NCBI GenBank assembly: GCA_963851105.1
Contig: CAWKNP010000009.1
Coordinates: 248,001 to 312,000, forward strand
From: DATARN01 sp963851105
Lineage (GTDB): Bacteria > Actinomycetota > Acidimicrobiia > Acidimicrobiales > Palsa-688
Length of the DNA: 64,000 bases
Direction of reading: 5' to 3'
The notes beneath the pieces were generated by a model. It ran no database searches and was not told the DNA's origin. It was given only the letters and a program-made list of their open reading frames with translations. The translations under genes were made by a program, and so were the position numbers. Positions 8,594 through 16,250 of this stretch are shown one piece after another. Position 1 is the stretch's first letter, and each line of letters opens with the position of its first letter.

Positions 8594-9327
8594 CGCAAGC
8601 CCCCTCGGGTGGCGGTGTAGAGCTGGGTGATACCCCCCGAGAGCAGCCGGCGCTCGGCGTCGTCGAAACCGGCGGCCGCCAGTTGGGCCAGCACGGTCGG
8701 CGCCGGCGGCAGGTAGGCGAGCGAACGGGGCAAATAGCGGTACGCCGTCCTGTTCGACAGGACGCCGCCGATCAGCGGAGCAACGTGACCGAGGTACACC
8801 GAGTGGCCGGCGCGCATCAGCCTGCCCTCAGGGCGGGCGACGTCGAGCAGGGCGATGCGGCCACCGGGGCGTAGCACCCGGGCCAGCTCGGCGAACACGG
8901 GGGGCAGCTCGACGAAGTTGCGCAGGCCGAATCCGCTCACCACGCCGGCGATGGAACCGTCGGGCAGCGGCAGGTCCAAGGCGTCACCTTGGACGAGTGG
9001 GCTCGGCGTGCGGGCGTGGAGCAACATGCCGAGCGAAAGGTCGATGCCGATGGCCCGGTAGCCCGCCGTCACCAGGTCGCGGCAAAGGTCGCCGGTACCG
9101 CAGGCGAGGTCCACGACCGCTGAGCCGGGCACCAGCGAAAGGGCCCCGACGGTGGCCCGGCGCCAGCCGCGGTCCATACCGAAGGTCATGATCCGGTTGA
9201 CCAGGTCGTAGCGCGGGGCGATGGTGTCGAACATCGTGCGCACCGCCGCCACCTTTGCCTCACCCTGGGGGAGGGGCTGGTCCGGCGCCGGGAGGCCCGT
9301 CGCCGTCGTGACCCGGGCCCGGGTCAC
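8590..9327 (-). CDS. menG: demethylmenaquinone methyltransferase
   Basis: A 245-residue SAM-dependent methyltransferase of the UbiE/MenG family, catalysing the last C-methylation in menaquinone synthesis. It shows the family opening VRTMFDTIAPRYDLVNRIMT, SAM motif VVDLACGTGDLC, the acidic GIDLSLGML, and GFGLRNF with RVLRPGGRIALLDVARP. GTG 9327 overlaps the stop of the MerR-family gene (GTGA) and its own stop overlaps the isochorismate synthase start. The open frame upstream of 9327 is antisense to nothing useful and belongs to the MerR gene. The trio regulator-menG-menF forms one operon. Confidence 0.92.
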   Translation of the reverse strand: MTRARVTTATGLPAPDQPLPQGEAKVAAVRTMFDTIAPRYDLVNRIMTFGMDRGWRRATVGALSLVPGSAVVDLACGTGDLCRDLVTAGYRAIGIDLSLGMLLHARTPSPLVQGDALDLPLPDGSIAGVVSGFGLRNFVELPPVFAELARVLRPGGRIALLDVARPEGRLMRAGHSVYLGHVAPLIGGVLSNRTAYRYLPRSLAYLPPAPTVLAQLAAAGFDDAERRLLSGGITQLYTATRGGLR

Positions 9328-10070
9328 AGTGCCCGCTCTGCGGCGGCGGTGACCAACTGGCGCTCGCCGGCGGTGCCGACGCGCTCGATGTGCTCCTGGG
9401 CGACGGCCAGCAGGGTGCGGCGGAAGTGGTGGGTCACAATGGTCAAGGTGGCGGGCAGGATCTCTTCGAAGGCCGAGACCAGCCGCTCGGCCGCCACGTC
9501 CTCCGCCAAGTCTTCGGAGCGCAGGTGCTGGCGGATGTACCGGTCGAACAGGGCCACCGCCCGCTCTGCGGTTGCCCGCATGGCCAAAGTGTGCTGGCGG
9601 GCCAGCTCGAGCAGCTCGGGAAGCGGGAGGCCGTGTTCGAGCAGCTTGAGGCCCGCCGCGGCGGCGGCGACGTCGGCCTCGGAGTAGCGGTCGGCGCCGT
9701 TCACCTGGTGCGGGATCAGGAGGCCCTCCCGGATCACCGCCTCGAGGACGGGTAGGGGTATGCCGCTGCGGTCGGCCAGCTCGTCGAGGCTGAGCCACGC
9801 TTCGCCGCCCTCTGCCGCCGGCACGGCCGCGATCAGCGCCTCGTCGGCGTGATCGAGCTCCCCGTCGAGGAGGCGTCGAATCACCGCCAGCGCGAATCCC
9901 CGAGCCTGCAGGCGCCGGATCCGGGCCAGCCGTTCGACGTGCTCGTCGCTGTACCAGGCGACACGCCCGGCGCGCCGCGGCGGCGGCAGGAGGTTGCGGG
10001 CCTGGTAGTACCGGATGGTGTCGACCGAGGTGTCGGCCTTGGCCGCCAGCTCTTCTACCCGATAGGACAC
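9324..10070 (-). CDS. MerR-family transcriptional regulator
   Basis: A 248-residue regulator with an N-terminal MerR winged helix: SYRVEELAAKADTSVDTIRY, YQARNLLPPPRR, then RLARIRRLQARGFALAVIRRLLDG. The C-terminal 150 residues are all helical and contain a second short HTH-like segment (LDELADRSGIPLPVLEAVIREGLL), unlike small metal-sensing MerR proteins. I choose GTG 10070; it lies on a dyad (10069-10088) with no separate ribosome site, suggesting a leaderless or self-regulated message. Coupling to menG suggests control of menaquinone synthesis, but the signal is unknown. Confidence 0.82.
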   Translation of the reverse strand: MSYRVEELAAKADTSVDTIRYYQARNLLPPPRRAGRVAWYSDEHVERLARIRRLQARGFALAVIRRLLDGELDHADEALIAAVPAAEGGEAWLSLDELADRSGIPLPVLEAVIREGLLIPHQVNGADRYSEADVAAAAAGLKLLEHGLPLPELLELARQHTLAMRATAERAVALFDRYIRQHLRSEDLAEDVAAERLVSAFEEILPATLTIVTHHFRRTLLAVAQEHIERVGTAGERQLVTAAAERAL

Positions 10071-10088
10071 TCCTCGTACTCTAGGAGT
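10069..10088. promoter_or_regulatory. 20-bp dyad at the MerR gene start, candidate operator
   Basis: ACTCCT and AGGAGT arms are separated by eight bases (CGTACTCT). MerR proteins bind dyads of about 18-20 bp inside the promoters they control, and this one abuts the GTG start of the merR-like gene, so autoregulation is plausible. Evidence is the sequence symmetry and position only. Confidence 0.4.
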
Positions 10089-10158
10089 GTTTGCTCGCAG
10101 AGTCCAAGCGGGAAAAAGGGGGTCTAGTTGAACCGGCTCCCGGCCGCGTTCCCGGGCT

Positions 10159-11085
10159 TCACGCCTTCTGCTCGTTGGCTGGAGGCCAGTACGGCTCGGA
10201 TGGAGGTGTTCGCCAGCCAACGGTCGAGGCGTGGTCGATCAGAGTCCGGGTGGCGCGAACCACCATCGGCCGGGTGTCGTCGGCGCGGTGAAGGAGCGCC
10301 CATGCCCATACGGGCAGCGGGAATCGGACCCGCCGGCGTGTCAACGTCGGCGGTGTCGGCGCCGAGTGGCGCTTGGGCGACTCGAGCACCGGCCGCCGCA
10401 AGCGGGTGACGTGGTCGAAAAATGCCGGCCCGGCGATGCCGCCATCGTGGATATTGGTCACTGACGCCTGGTTTGCTTGGGCGAACGCGGTGGCGTAGCG
10501 GTTCCAGGACCCCCACGACGCTTCATCGACATCGACGAGCGCGGTGAGCTCCGATGCCGGAATGCTTTCGTGACGAGTCGCCTGATGAGCGCGTGGCATG
10601 ACGGCGCCGAGGGTCTCGTATCGCAAGAGGTGGGCAGCCAGGTTGAGCCGTTCGATGTCGGCGTCGGCAATCCACGCGATGGCCAGGTCGAGGCTGCCTT
10701 CGGCTACCCGTGCCGCTTGGGTGTGGGAGGGCAGGACCCATTCGTCGACCCGGATCCGCAGGTCGGGCATTGCTGCTGCCTCTGGGGGAAGCCAGCTGAC
10801 ATAGCCCAGCCGCAGAGGTAATCCTTCGTCGCCTTTGCGGGTTCCATCCACCGCCCGTGCCGCCGCGTCCAGCACCTCTCGGGCGTCGGTCAGGAACTTG
10901 CTGCCGGCGGGGGTCAACTCGACGTGTCGGCGGTCGCGCACGAGGAGCTGGATCCCAAGCTCACGTTCGAGATTGCTGATCTGCTGAGAGAGCGAAGGTC
11001 CGGCAAGGTGAAGCCGCGCTGCGGCCCGACCGAAATGCAGTTCCTCGGCGACCGCGACGAAGTAGGTCAGCTGCCGGAGCTCCAC
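10159..11085 (-). CDS. LysR-family transcriptional regulator
   Basis: A 308-residue LTTR. The N-terminal HTH is textbook: MELRQLTYFVAVAEELHFGR, AAARLHLAGPSLSQQISNLE, then RELGIQLLVRDRRHVELTPAG. The substrate-binding half (residues 90-300) is present but its LPLRLGYVSWLPPE start is followed by a divergent core. It is transcribed away from the VOC/fusion operon at 11250, with 164 bases between starts, the usual arrangement for an LTTR controlling its neighbour. An imperfect repeat GTAGG...CCTAC lies in that gap at about 11096-11124. The ligand may be an aromatic acid given the isomerase domain next door; this is inference. Confidence 0.9.
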   Translation of the reverse strand: MELRQLTYFVAVAEELHFGRAAARLHLAGPSLSQQISNLERELGIQLLVRDRRHVELTPAGSKFLTDAREVLDAAARAVDGTRKGDEGLPLRLGYVSWLPPEAAAMPDLRIRVDEWVLPSHTQAARVAEGSLDLAIAWIADADIERLNLAAHLLRYETLGAVMPRAHQATRHESIPASELTALVDVDEASWGSWNRYATAFAQANQASVTNIHDGGIAGPAFFDHVTRLRRPVLESPKRHSAPTPPTLTRRRVRFPLPVWAWALLHRADDTRPMVVRATRTLIDHASTVGWRTPPSEPYWPPANEQKA

Positions 11086-11249
11086 AAAGTCGATGGTAGG
11101 GGTGCGGTGATAGGCGGGGCCTACGACAGTTTGGTCATAAGTCGTGGACTCAAAGGGCGAACCGGCATTGACTCAGATGCGAGAGCTCACTGCGAAGCGC
11201 AGGCCGAGTCGAAGCTCCCGACCCAACCCAGAGAAGGCACGAGGCAGCG

Positions 11250-11915
11250 ATGAGCCAAACCGAAGCCACCCGCGAGACCAGCGTTCGCAGTGTCACCATG
11301 AATCTCGAGATCGACGTCATTCCCGTGTCCGACGTTGACCGATCGAAGGGGTTCTATCAGCGACTGGGTTGGAGATTCGACGATGACGCCGCGCCGCTTG
11401 AGGGACTGCGCATCGTCCAGTTCACGCCCCCCGGCTCGGGGACCTCGATCACGTTTGGCACGGGTCTCACCACCGCCGCGCCGGGCTCGGCCGAGGCCGG
11501 GCTCACCGTCTCCGACATCGAGGCGGCCCATAAGGGACTGGTGGACCGTGGCATCGACGTGAGTGACATCTGGCACGGCCCGCCCTTTCCCCTCGAGGCG
11601 CGCCAACCCGGCCCCGATCCCGAGCGCACCAGCTACGGGTCGTTCTTCTCCTTCAACGATCCCGACGGCAATCTGTGGCTCGTCCAGGAGGTCACCACCC
11701 GCCACCCAGGCCGCATCGAGCCCACGCAAACGGCGTTCGCGTCCGCGGACGACCTTGAGAACGCGCTGTGGCGCGCCGAGGCCGCCCATGTCGAGCACCA
11801 GAAACGCATCGGGCGCTCGCACCTCCTCGACCGGTCGAGCCAAGACGAGAGCTGGCCGGCCTGGTACGCCTCGTATCTGGTGGCGGAGCAGACCGGCAGT
11901 GATCTGCCCGCCTAA
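11250..11915 (+). CDS. VOC (glyoxalase/bleomycin-resistance) family protein
   Basis: A 221-residue protein with one vicinal-oxygen-chelate domain at about residues 17-150: LEIDVIPVSDVDRSKGFYQ, RLGWRFDDD, a central GLTVSDIEAAHKGLVDRGID and FFSFNDPDGNLWLVQEV, where the terminal Glu is a usual metal ligand. The C-terminal 70 residues (EHQKRIGRSH, WPAWYASYLVAEQTG) match the tail of a common actinobacterial VOC subgroup. It heads the small operon divergent from the LysR gene. Such proteins act as dioxygenases, isomerases or lyases; the substrate is not apparent. ATG 11298 is a possible alternative start. Confidence 0.85.
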   Translation: MSQTEATRETSVRSVTMNLEIDVIPVSDVDRSKGFYQRLGWRFDDDAAPLEGLRIVQFTPPGSGTSITFGTGLTTAAPGSAEAGLTVSDIEAAHKGLVDRGIDVSDIWHGPPFPLEARQPGPDPERTSYGSFFSFNDPDGNLWLVQEVTTRHPGRIEPTQTAFASADDLENALWRAEAAHVEHQKRIGRSHLLDRSSQDESWPAWYASYLVAEQTGSDLPA

Positions 11916-11955
11916 CGGTTTTCGCCCCCACCCCCCCCAAAAAGGAAGTGATGCG

Positions 11956-12105
11956 ATGCCTTCTCTCACCGTCGCCACCGCAGCACCTGCGTTCTCTGTC
12001 GAGCGCGTGCCGCTCACTCGCAAGGGCCAGTTCGTCGCCGCCGTCGCAGTCGCCGACACGACGACAGAGCAGGACGTTGCCATCGTCGACTCGGCGATGA
12101 GATAG
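11956..12105 (+). CDS. small 49-residue protein between VOC and isomerase-fusion genes
   Basis: ATG 11956 is preceded by AAGGAAGTGATGCG, containing a fair ribosome site, and opens a 49-codon frame ending TAG eight bases before the next gene. The peptide (MPSLTVATAAPAF..., ending VAIVDSAMR) has no signal or membrane segment. Its second half, with KGQFVAAVAVADTTTEQD, looks like a normal soluble sequence. No family recognised; a small subunit, a remnant or a leader peptide are all possible. Confidence 0.45.
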   Translation: MPSLTVATAAPAFSVERVPLTRKGQFVAAVAVADTTTEQDVAIVDSAMR

Positions 12106-12113
12106 GTCGCGCC

Positions 12114-12884
12114 ATGGAATTCCTCGTCGCCTTCGCCCTTGACATTCCTGCGGGAACCTCGAAGTCCGATATCAGTGACCGCCAGAACGCCGAAGCAGCC
12201 GCCACCGCCAAGCTGGCCGACGAAGGGCATCTCGTCCGAGTCTGGAAGTCGGGCACACAGAGCGACACAACGGTCCTCGGGTTGTACCGCGCCGACAACA
12301 AAGCCCAGCTCGATGGTCTGCTCGGCGCCCTGCCGCTCGCCGATTGGATGCACGTCACCGTCACACAGCTCGAGGCCCACCCCAACGACCCGGCGTCGCG
12401 CCGGCGGGTGACCGGCAATCAGGTTCCCGAGCCGCGCCTGTCGCTCACGTTCCGCTTGGACGCCACTCTCGCCCCACCATCTGATCTCGGCGACACCGCC
12501 CGAGGCCGCCGGCGCATCGTGGCCCTGACCGGCGGTACCTTCACCGGTCCTGAGCTCAACGGGACGCTGCTTCCCGGCGCCAGCGCTGACTGGCAGATCG
12601 TGCTGGGCGACGCCACCGCACTCGGCGACATCCGCTACACACTGCGCACCGACGGCGGTGATCTGCTCTACGTCCAATCACGAAGCGTTCGCCACGGTCC
12701 CGCCGATGTCCTCGCCCGTCTCGGCCGCGGCGAGGAGGTCGACCCCCGCGAGTACACCTTTCGCGCCGTGACGCAGATCGAGACCGCCGCCGCCGATCTC
12801 GACTGGCTGAACAAGGGCGTGTTCGTCAGTGTCGGCGGCCGACGCTCCGGAGGCGTGACGTACGAGACCTACCTCGTCGCATGA
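12114..12884 (+). CDS. muconolactone isomerase-like / DUF3237 fusion protein
   Basis: A 256-residue two-domain protein. Residues 1-92 match muconolactone delta-isomerase: MEFLVAFALDIPAGTSKSDI, a helix with LADEGHLVRVWKSG, TTVLGLYRADNKAQLDGLL and LPLADWMHVTVTQLEAHPND. Residues 105-256 match DUF3237: LSLTFRLDATLAPPSDLG, GRRRIVALTGGTFTGPELNG, LLPGASADWQIV, DIRYTLRTDGGDLLYVQSRS. Muconolactone isomerases act in the catechol branch of the beta-ketoadipate pathway and usually stand alone; DUF3237 has no firm function. The fusion suggests that DUF3237 handles a related small lactone or acid. No other catechol genes are nearby. Confidence 0.85.
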   Translation: MEFLVAFALDIPAGTSKSDISDRQNAEAAATAKLADEGHLVRVWKSGTQSDTTVLGLYRADNKAQLDGLLGALPLADWMHVTVTQLEAHPNDPASRRRVTGNQVPEPRLSLTFRLDATLAPPSDLGDTARGRRRIVALTGGTFTGPELNGTLLPGASADWQIVLGDATALGDIRYTLRTDGGDLLYVQSRSVRHGPADVLARLGRGEEVDPREYTFRAVTQIETAAADLDWLNKGVFVSVGGRRSGGVTYETYLVA

Positions 12885-12910
12885 CCGCAATCAGCTTGTA
12901 GAGCGGTGTC

Positions 12911-13261
12911 CTACTTGAACCAGATCCGCTGGTACTCCCGGCTTTGCGGGTGCAGGAGCAGGGCAACCAAGGCGACCTCGAACATCAGCGTGACCAGATC
13001 GACGCCCCCGAAAGGGTTGTGGATCAGCACGAGGCGGTAGACGAAGGGCAGGACCGCCATGGCGATGCCGAGCCCGTAGCCCCACTTCTTTTCGTTGGCG
13101 ATGCCGAAGGCGCCACCCACCTGGCCGACGATGAGGACCAAGCCGATCACGGAGAAGAACCCGCCGAAGAGGATCAGGAAGGCGGCCTGGATGTACAGCA
13201 GGATGACTGCCATGAGAAGCGTCTGCGGCTGAGTGGTGTCGATCCACCGGTTGGCGGGCAT
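12911..13261 (-). CDS. small multi-pass membrane protein
   Basis: From ATG 13261 the protein has 116 residues with about four hydrophobic segments (LLMAVILLYIQAAFLILFGG, SVIGLVLIVGQVGGAFGI, GLGIAMAVLPFVYRLVL, LVTLMFEVALVALLL). It begins four bases after the rlmN stop and is therefore the last gene of the mshD-rlmN operon. A longer frame upstream overlaps rlmN and is not needed. No function recognised; the fold resembles small DUF membrane proteins of actinobacteria. Confidence 0.65.
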   Translation of the reverse strand: MPANRWIDTTQPQTLLMAVILLYIQAAFLILFGGFFSVIGLVLIVGQVGGAFGIANEKKWGYGLGIAMAVLPFVYRLVLIHNPFGGVDLVTLMFEVALVALLLHPQSREYQRIWFK

Positions 13262-13265
13262 GTCT

Positions 13266-14312
13266 TCAGTTTGGCACCCGTATGCGGACTTGCGGCGGCA
13301 AGATGACCGAACCCGCCAACTGACCGCAGGCAGCATCGATGTCCGTCCCCCGGTTTCGCCTCACCGTGGCGTTGATCCCGTGCTCGACGAGGAGGTTGCG
13401 AAAGGCCCGCACCCGCGACGCGTCGCTGCCGCGCACCGCGTACCCGGGGGTCGGGTTGAGGGGGATGAGATTGACGTGGGCGCCGAGGGGCCGCACCAGC
13501 GACGCCAGCTCGTCGGCGTCGGAGGGGCGGTCGTTGACCCCGTCGATGAGGGCCCATTCGAACGACAGCCGGCGCCCCTTCATCGAGCGGTACTCGTGGC
13601 AGGCGGCAATCACCGCCGCCAAGGGCCACCGCTTGTTGATGGGGACCAGCTTGTCGCGCAGCTCGTCGTTGGCGGCGTGCAGCGACACCGCCAGGTTGAC
13701 CGGCAGGGCCTCCTTGGCCAGGCGCCGGATCCCGGGGACGAGGCCCACCGTCGAGACCGTCAAGTGGCGCGCCGAGAAGCCGAATTCGTGGTGGAGCCGT
13801 TCGACCGCCGCCCACATCGGGACGTAGTTGGCCAGCGGCTCGCCCATCCCCATGAACACCACGTTGCCGACCCGGCGGGGCCGGGCCTCGCCGATGGCGG
13901 CGACCACTTGCTCGACGATCTCGCCCGCGCTGAGGTGGCGGGTGAACCCCGCCTGGCCGGTGGCGCAGAAGCTGCAGTTCATGGCGCAGCCCGCTTGGGT
14001 GGAGACGCACACCGTGGAGCGGTCCGCGTAGTGCATGAGGACGGTTTCGATCGTCGCCCCGTCGTGGAGGCGCCACGCCCATTTCACCGTCTCGGCGCGG
14101 TCGGACACCGATCGGGCGGACAGGGTGAGGGCGGGATGCAGCGCCGGCTCGACGGCCAGGCGCTGGCGCAGGGGGAGGGGGAGGTCGGTCATCTCCGTGA
14201 CCGGCAGCGCCCGGCGGTAAAGCCCGTCCCAGACCTGGCGCACCCGGTAGGCGGGCTGGTCGGCCATGAGGTGGCTCAGCTGCTCGCGGGAGAGGTCGTA
14301 GGGGCCGGGCAC
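13266..14312 (-). CDS. rlmN: 23S rRNA (adenine(2503)-C(2))-methyltransferase
   Basis: A 348-residue radical-SAM methyltransferase that methylates A2503 of 23S rRNA and some tRNAs. The cluster-binding Cys motif is GCAMNCSFCATGQAGF, preceded by CVSTQA whose Cys is not the catalytic one; NVVFMGMGEPLANY, VSTVGLVPGIRRLA, LAVSLHAANDELRDKLVPIN and IPLNPTPG are all RlmN hallmarks, and the catalytic Cys near the C-terminus appears in DIDAACGQLAG. I choose GTG 14312, ten bases after the mshD stop, because the N-terminal domain then starts at YDLSREQLSHLM as in relatives. Confidence 0.93.
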   Translation of the reverse strand: MPGPYDLSREQLSHLMADQPAYRVRQVWDGLYRRALPVTEMTDLPLPLRQRLAVEPALHPALTLSARSVSDRAETVKWAWRLHDGATIETVLMHYADRSTVCVSTQAGCAMNCSFCATGQAGFTRHLSAGEIVEQVVAAIGEARPRRVGNVVFMGMGEPLANYVPMWAAVERLHHEFGFSARHLTVSTVGLVPGIRRLAKEALPVNLAVSLHAANDELRDKLVPINKRWPLAAVIAACHEYRSMKGRRLSFEWALIDGVNDRPSDADELASLVRPLGAHVNLIPLNPTPGYAVRGSDASRVRAFRNLLVEHGINATVRRNRGTDIDAACGQLAGSVILPPQVRIRVPN

Positions 14313-14322
14313 CGCTACCAGA

Positions 14323-15297
14323 CTACGGGGCCTCGGTTGCCTGGCCGGTGGTGGGTCCACCGGCGCCGGCCGGCGCCGGCTTCGGGGCGACGTCGCCGAC
14401 ATAGGCCCGGTCGATGTGGTCGATGTCGAAGCCCAGGTCGATGTAGAGCTTGATGGCGGACCGGTTGGCGGCGTCGACGTAGAGCATGCCATCGCGCAGG
14501 CCGAGCGCCGCCAGGTGGTCGAGGCCGGCCAGCACCAGCCGGCGACCAAGGCCCTGGCCCTGGAAGTCGGGGTCCACCGCCACCACGTAGATCTCGCCCA
14601 AGGGCGGCTCGTGATCGGTGTGCACCTTGGTCCAGCAGAAGCCTGCCAGCCGGGTCTGCCCCGCCACGACCTCGTCGTGCAGCAGGAAGCCTTCGGGGTC
14701 GAACCACGGCTCCGCTTGGCGGGCCTTGAGGGTGGCCTCGTCCCAGCGGCCCTGCTCCGGGTGCCAGTCGAAGGCGCGGTTGTTGACCGCCAGCCATGCC
14801 TCGTCGTCGATGCCGGGACGGAAGGCCCGGGTCTCGAGCTCATACACCTCGGCCACGGGGAGCTGGCGGCGCATCTGATAGAGGTCGCGGCCCCGGCGCA
14901 GACCGTTGTCGGCCGCGATCTGGTCGTTTTCGGGACGGGGCTTGTTGACCCAGACGTGGACGTGGCCGCCGCCTTCGGCCGCCACGATGTCCAGGGCCGC
15001 GGCAACCAGGTCGTGGCCGATCGAGTTACCCGGGACCCGGTGGTGGGGGTCAATCACGTACTCCAGCGCCCAGCTGCTCGGCCCCCGGGTGACCTGGGCG
15101 TAACCGACCGGGTGACCGTGGCCCCGCTCGAGGGCGATCAGTCCCGCAAAGCCTTCCCGGCCCCCCTCCACCAGGTCCAGCCAGGCGTGCTCGCCCAGCG
15201 GATTGTGGCCGTCGGCCAGGTTGGCCAGATCGAGCAGCTCCTGGACCGCCGCGATGTCGTCGGGGCTCATTTCCCGCCGAACCTCGAGCCGGTGCAC
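14323..15297 (-). CDS. mshD: mycothiol synthase
   Basis: A protein of about 324 residues with two tandem GNAT acetyltransferase domains, the architecture of MshD, which acetylates cysteinyl-glucosaminyl-inositol to make mycothiol, the actinobacterial thiol. The first domain begins LEVRREMSPDDIAAVQELL; the second has the acetyl-CoA loop VVAVDPDFQGQGLGRRLVLA and DGMLYVDAANRSAIKLY with LGFDIDHIDRAYVG at the end. GTG 15297 gives a length close to known MshD; ATG 15372 is an alternative and would share the CATG with the divergent nth gene. First gene of an operon with rlmN. Confidence 0.88.
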   Translation of the reverse strand: MHRLEVRREMSPDDIAAVQELLDLANLADGHNPLGEHAWLDLVEGGREGFAGLIALERGHGHPVGYAQVTRGPSSWALEYVIDPHHRVPGNSIGHDLVAAALDIVAAEGGGHVHVWVNKPRPENDQIAADNGLRRGRDLYQMRRQLPVAEVYELETRAFRPGIDDEAWLAVNNRAFDWHPEQGRWDEATLKARQAEPWFDPEGFLLHDEVVAGQTRLAGFCWTKVHTDHEPPLGEIYVVAVDPDFQGQGLGRRLVLAGLDHLAALGLRDGMLYVDAANRSAIKLYIDLGFDIDHIDRAYVGDVAPKPAPAGAGGPTTGQATEAP

Positions 15298-15370
15298 GAA
15301 CAGCAGGCTATCGGCCCCTCGCCAAGCGCCCCCCGGGGGGCCTTCGCCCACGTCATAGCCTGGCGGCACC

Positions 15371-16066
15371 ATGACCCGGCCGCGGACACCGAAGGGGCGG
15401 GCCCGGGAAACGGCGGCCCGGTTGGCGGTCGAATACCCGGGCAGCGCGAAAGAGCTATGCGCCCTCGACCACGACAACCCGTTCCAACTTCTGGTCGCCA
15501 CCATTCTCTCGGCCCAGTCGACCGACGTCCGGGTCAACATGGTGACGCCGGCGGTGTTCGCCCGCTATCCCACCGCCGAGGATCTGGCCGCCGCCGACCC
15601 TGCCGAGGTGGAGAAACTGGTGGCGTCGACGGGATTCTTCCGGGCCAAGTCCCGCAGCCTGATCGGGATGGCCAATGCCCTGGTGGAGCGCTACGGGGGC
15701 CAGGTGCCCGTCGCCATCGAGGACCTGACAACCCTCCCCGGGGTGGGCCGCAAGACCGCCAACGTCATTCGCAGCGTCGACTTCGACGCCCCCGGGCTGC
15801 CGGTCGACACCCACGTCCTGCGCCTCGCAGGGCTGCTCGGTCTCACCACCAACAAGGATCCGGAGAAGGTCGAGACCGACCTGACGGCCATGTTGCCGGC
15901 CCGGGAATGGGGTGCCATGAGCCTGCGCCTGATCCTGCACGGGCGCCGGGTGTGCATCGCCCGCCGGCCCCGTTGCGAGGAGTGCGTGCTCGCCGACTTC
16001 TGCCCCTCATCCCGGGTGCCGACCGTGGGCCGTCGGCCGGCCAAGCGACTAAACGGTCAAGCGTAG
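15371..16066 (+). CDS. nth: endonuclease III
   Basis: A 231-residue base-excision repair glycosylase/AP lyase acting on oxidised pyrimidines. It has the helix-hairpin-helix TTLPGVGRKTANVIRS, with the catalytic Lys in GVGRKTA and catalytic Asp in LPVDTHVLR, and the C-terminal [4Fe-4S] cluster Cys set CIARRPRCEECVLADFC. The N-terminal QLLVATILSAQSTDVRVNMV is also typical. It is divergent from mshD and its ATG at 15371 would overlap the longer mshD start. A strong hairpin follows 120 bases downstream. Confidence 0.94.
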   Translation: MTRPRTPKGRARETAARLAVEYPGSAKELCALDHDNPFQLLVATILSAQSTDVRVNMVTPAVFARYPTAEDLAAADPAEVEKLVASTGFFRAKSRSLIGMANALVERYGGQVPVAIEDLTTLPGVGRKTANVIRSVDFDAPGLPVDTHVLRLAGLLGLTTNKDPEKVETDLTAMLPAREWGAMSLRLILHGRRVCIARRPRCEECVLADFCPSSRVPTVGRRPAKRLNGQA

Positions 16067-16185
16067 AGGGGATCTGGGCGTCGGGACACGAATATGCGGC
16101 AAAAACCGCCGGGAAAGAGGCGGACAGAAAAAAGAGGATGTATCTTTCGTGCTTGAGGAGCCAGGTCCCGCCACCTGCTCCCCTG

Positions 16186-16250
16186 AGCGGTTCCGGGATC
16201 CGCCGCCCGGACCGCTCCCGTCGACGGCGCCCGCCTAGCGGGCGCCGTCG
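16186..16250 (+). terminator. two consecutive strong hairpins after nth
   Basis: First hairpin 16186-16216: AGCGGT plus CCGGG paired with CCCGG plus ACCGCT, one bulged T, eight-base loop. Second hairpin 16222-16250: twelve perfect pairs CGACGGCGCCCG/CGGGCGCCGTCG with loop CCTAG. There is no T tract. They lie between nth and the convergent small gene at 16396, so bidirectional termination is the simplest role. Confidence 0.6.

Noticed and set aside
6371..8620. 749-codon plus-strand open frame
   Set aside because: Its second half is antisense to isochorismate synthase and its composition is Arg/Gly-rich; only a short stretch near 6400-6560 and the MOSC remnant look natural.
8590..9798. 402-codon frame for the menaquinone methyltransferase
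   Set aside because: The upstream half is a shadow of the MerR gene; the GTGA overlap at 9327 gives the natural start.
13266..15053. 595-codon open frame including rlmN
   Set aside because: The part upstream of 14312 overlaps mshD in another frame and has no RlmN similarity; the start was moved to GTG 14312.
16066..16185. Possible riboswitch or structured RNA after nth
   Set aside because: Hairpins are present, but no match to a riboswitch consensus I know and no regulated gene downstream in sense; treated as terminator region.
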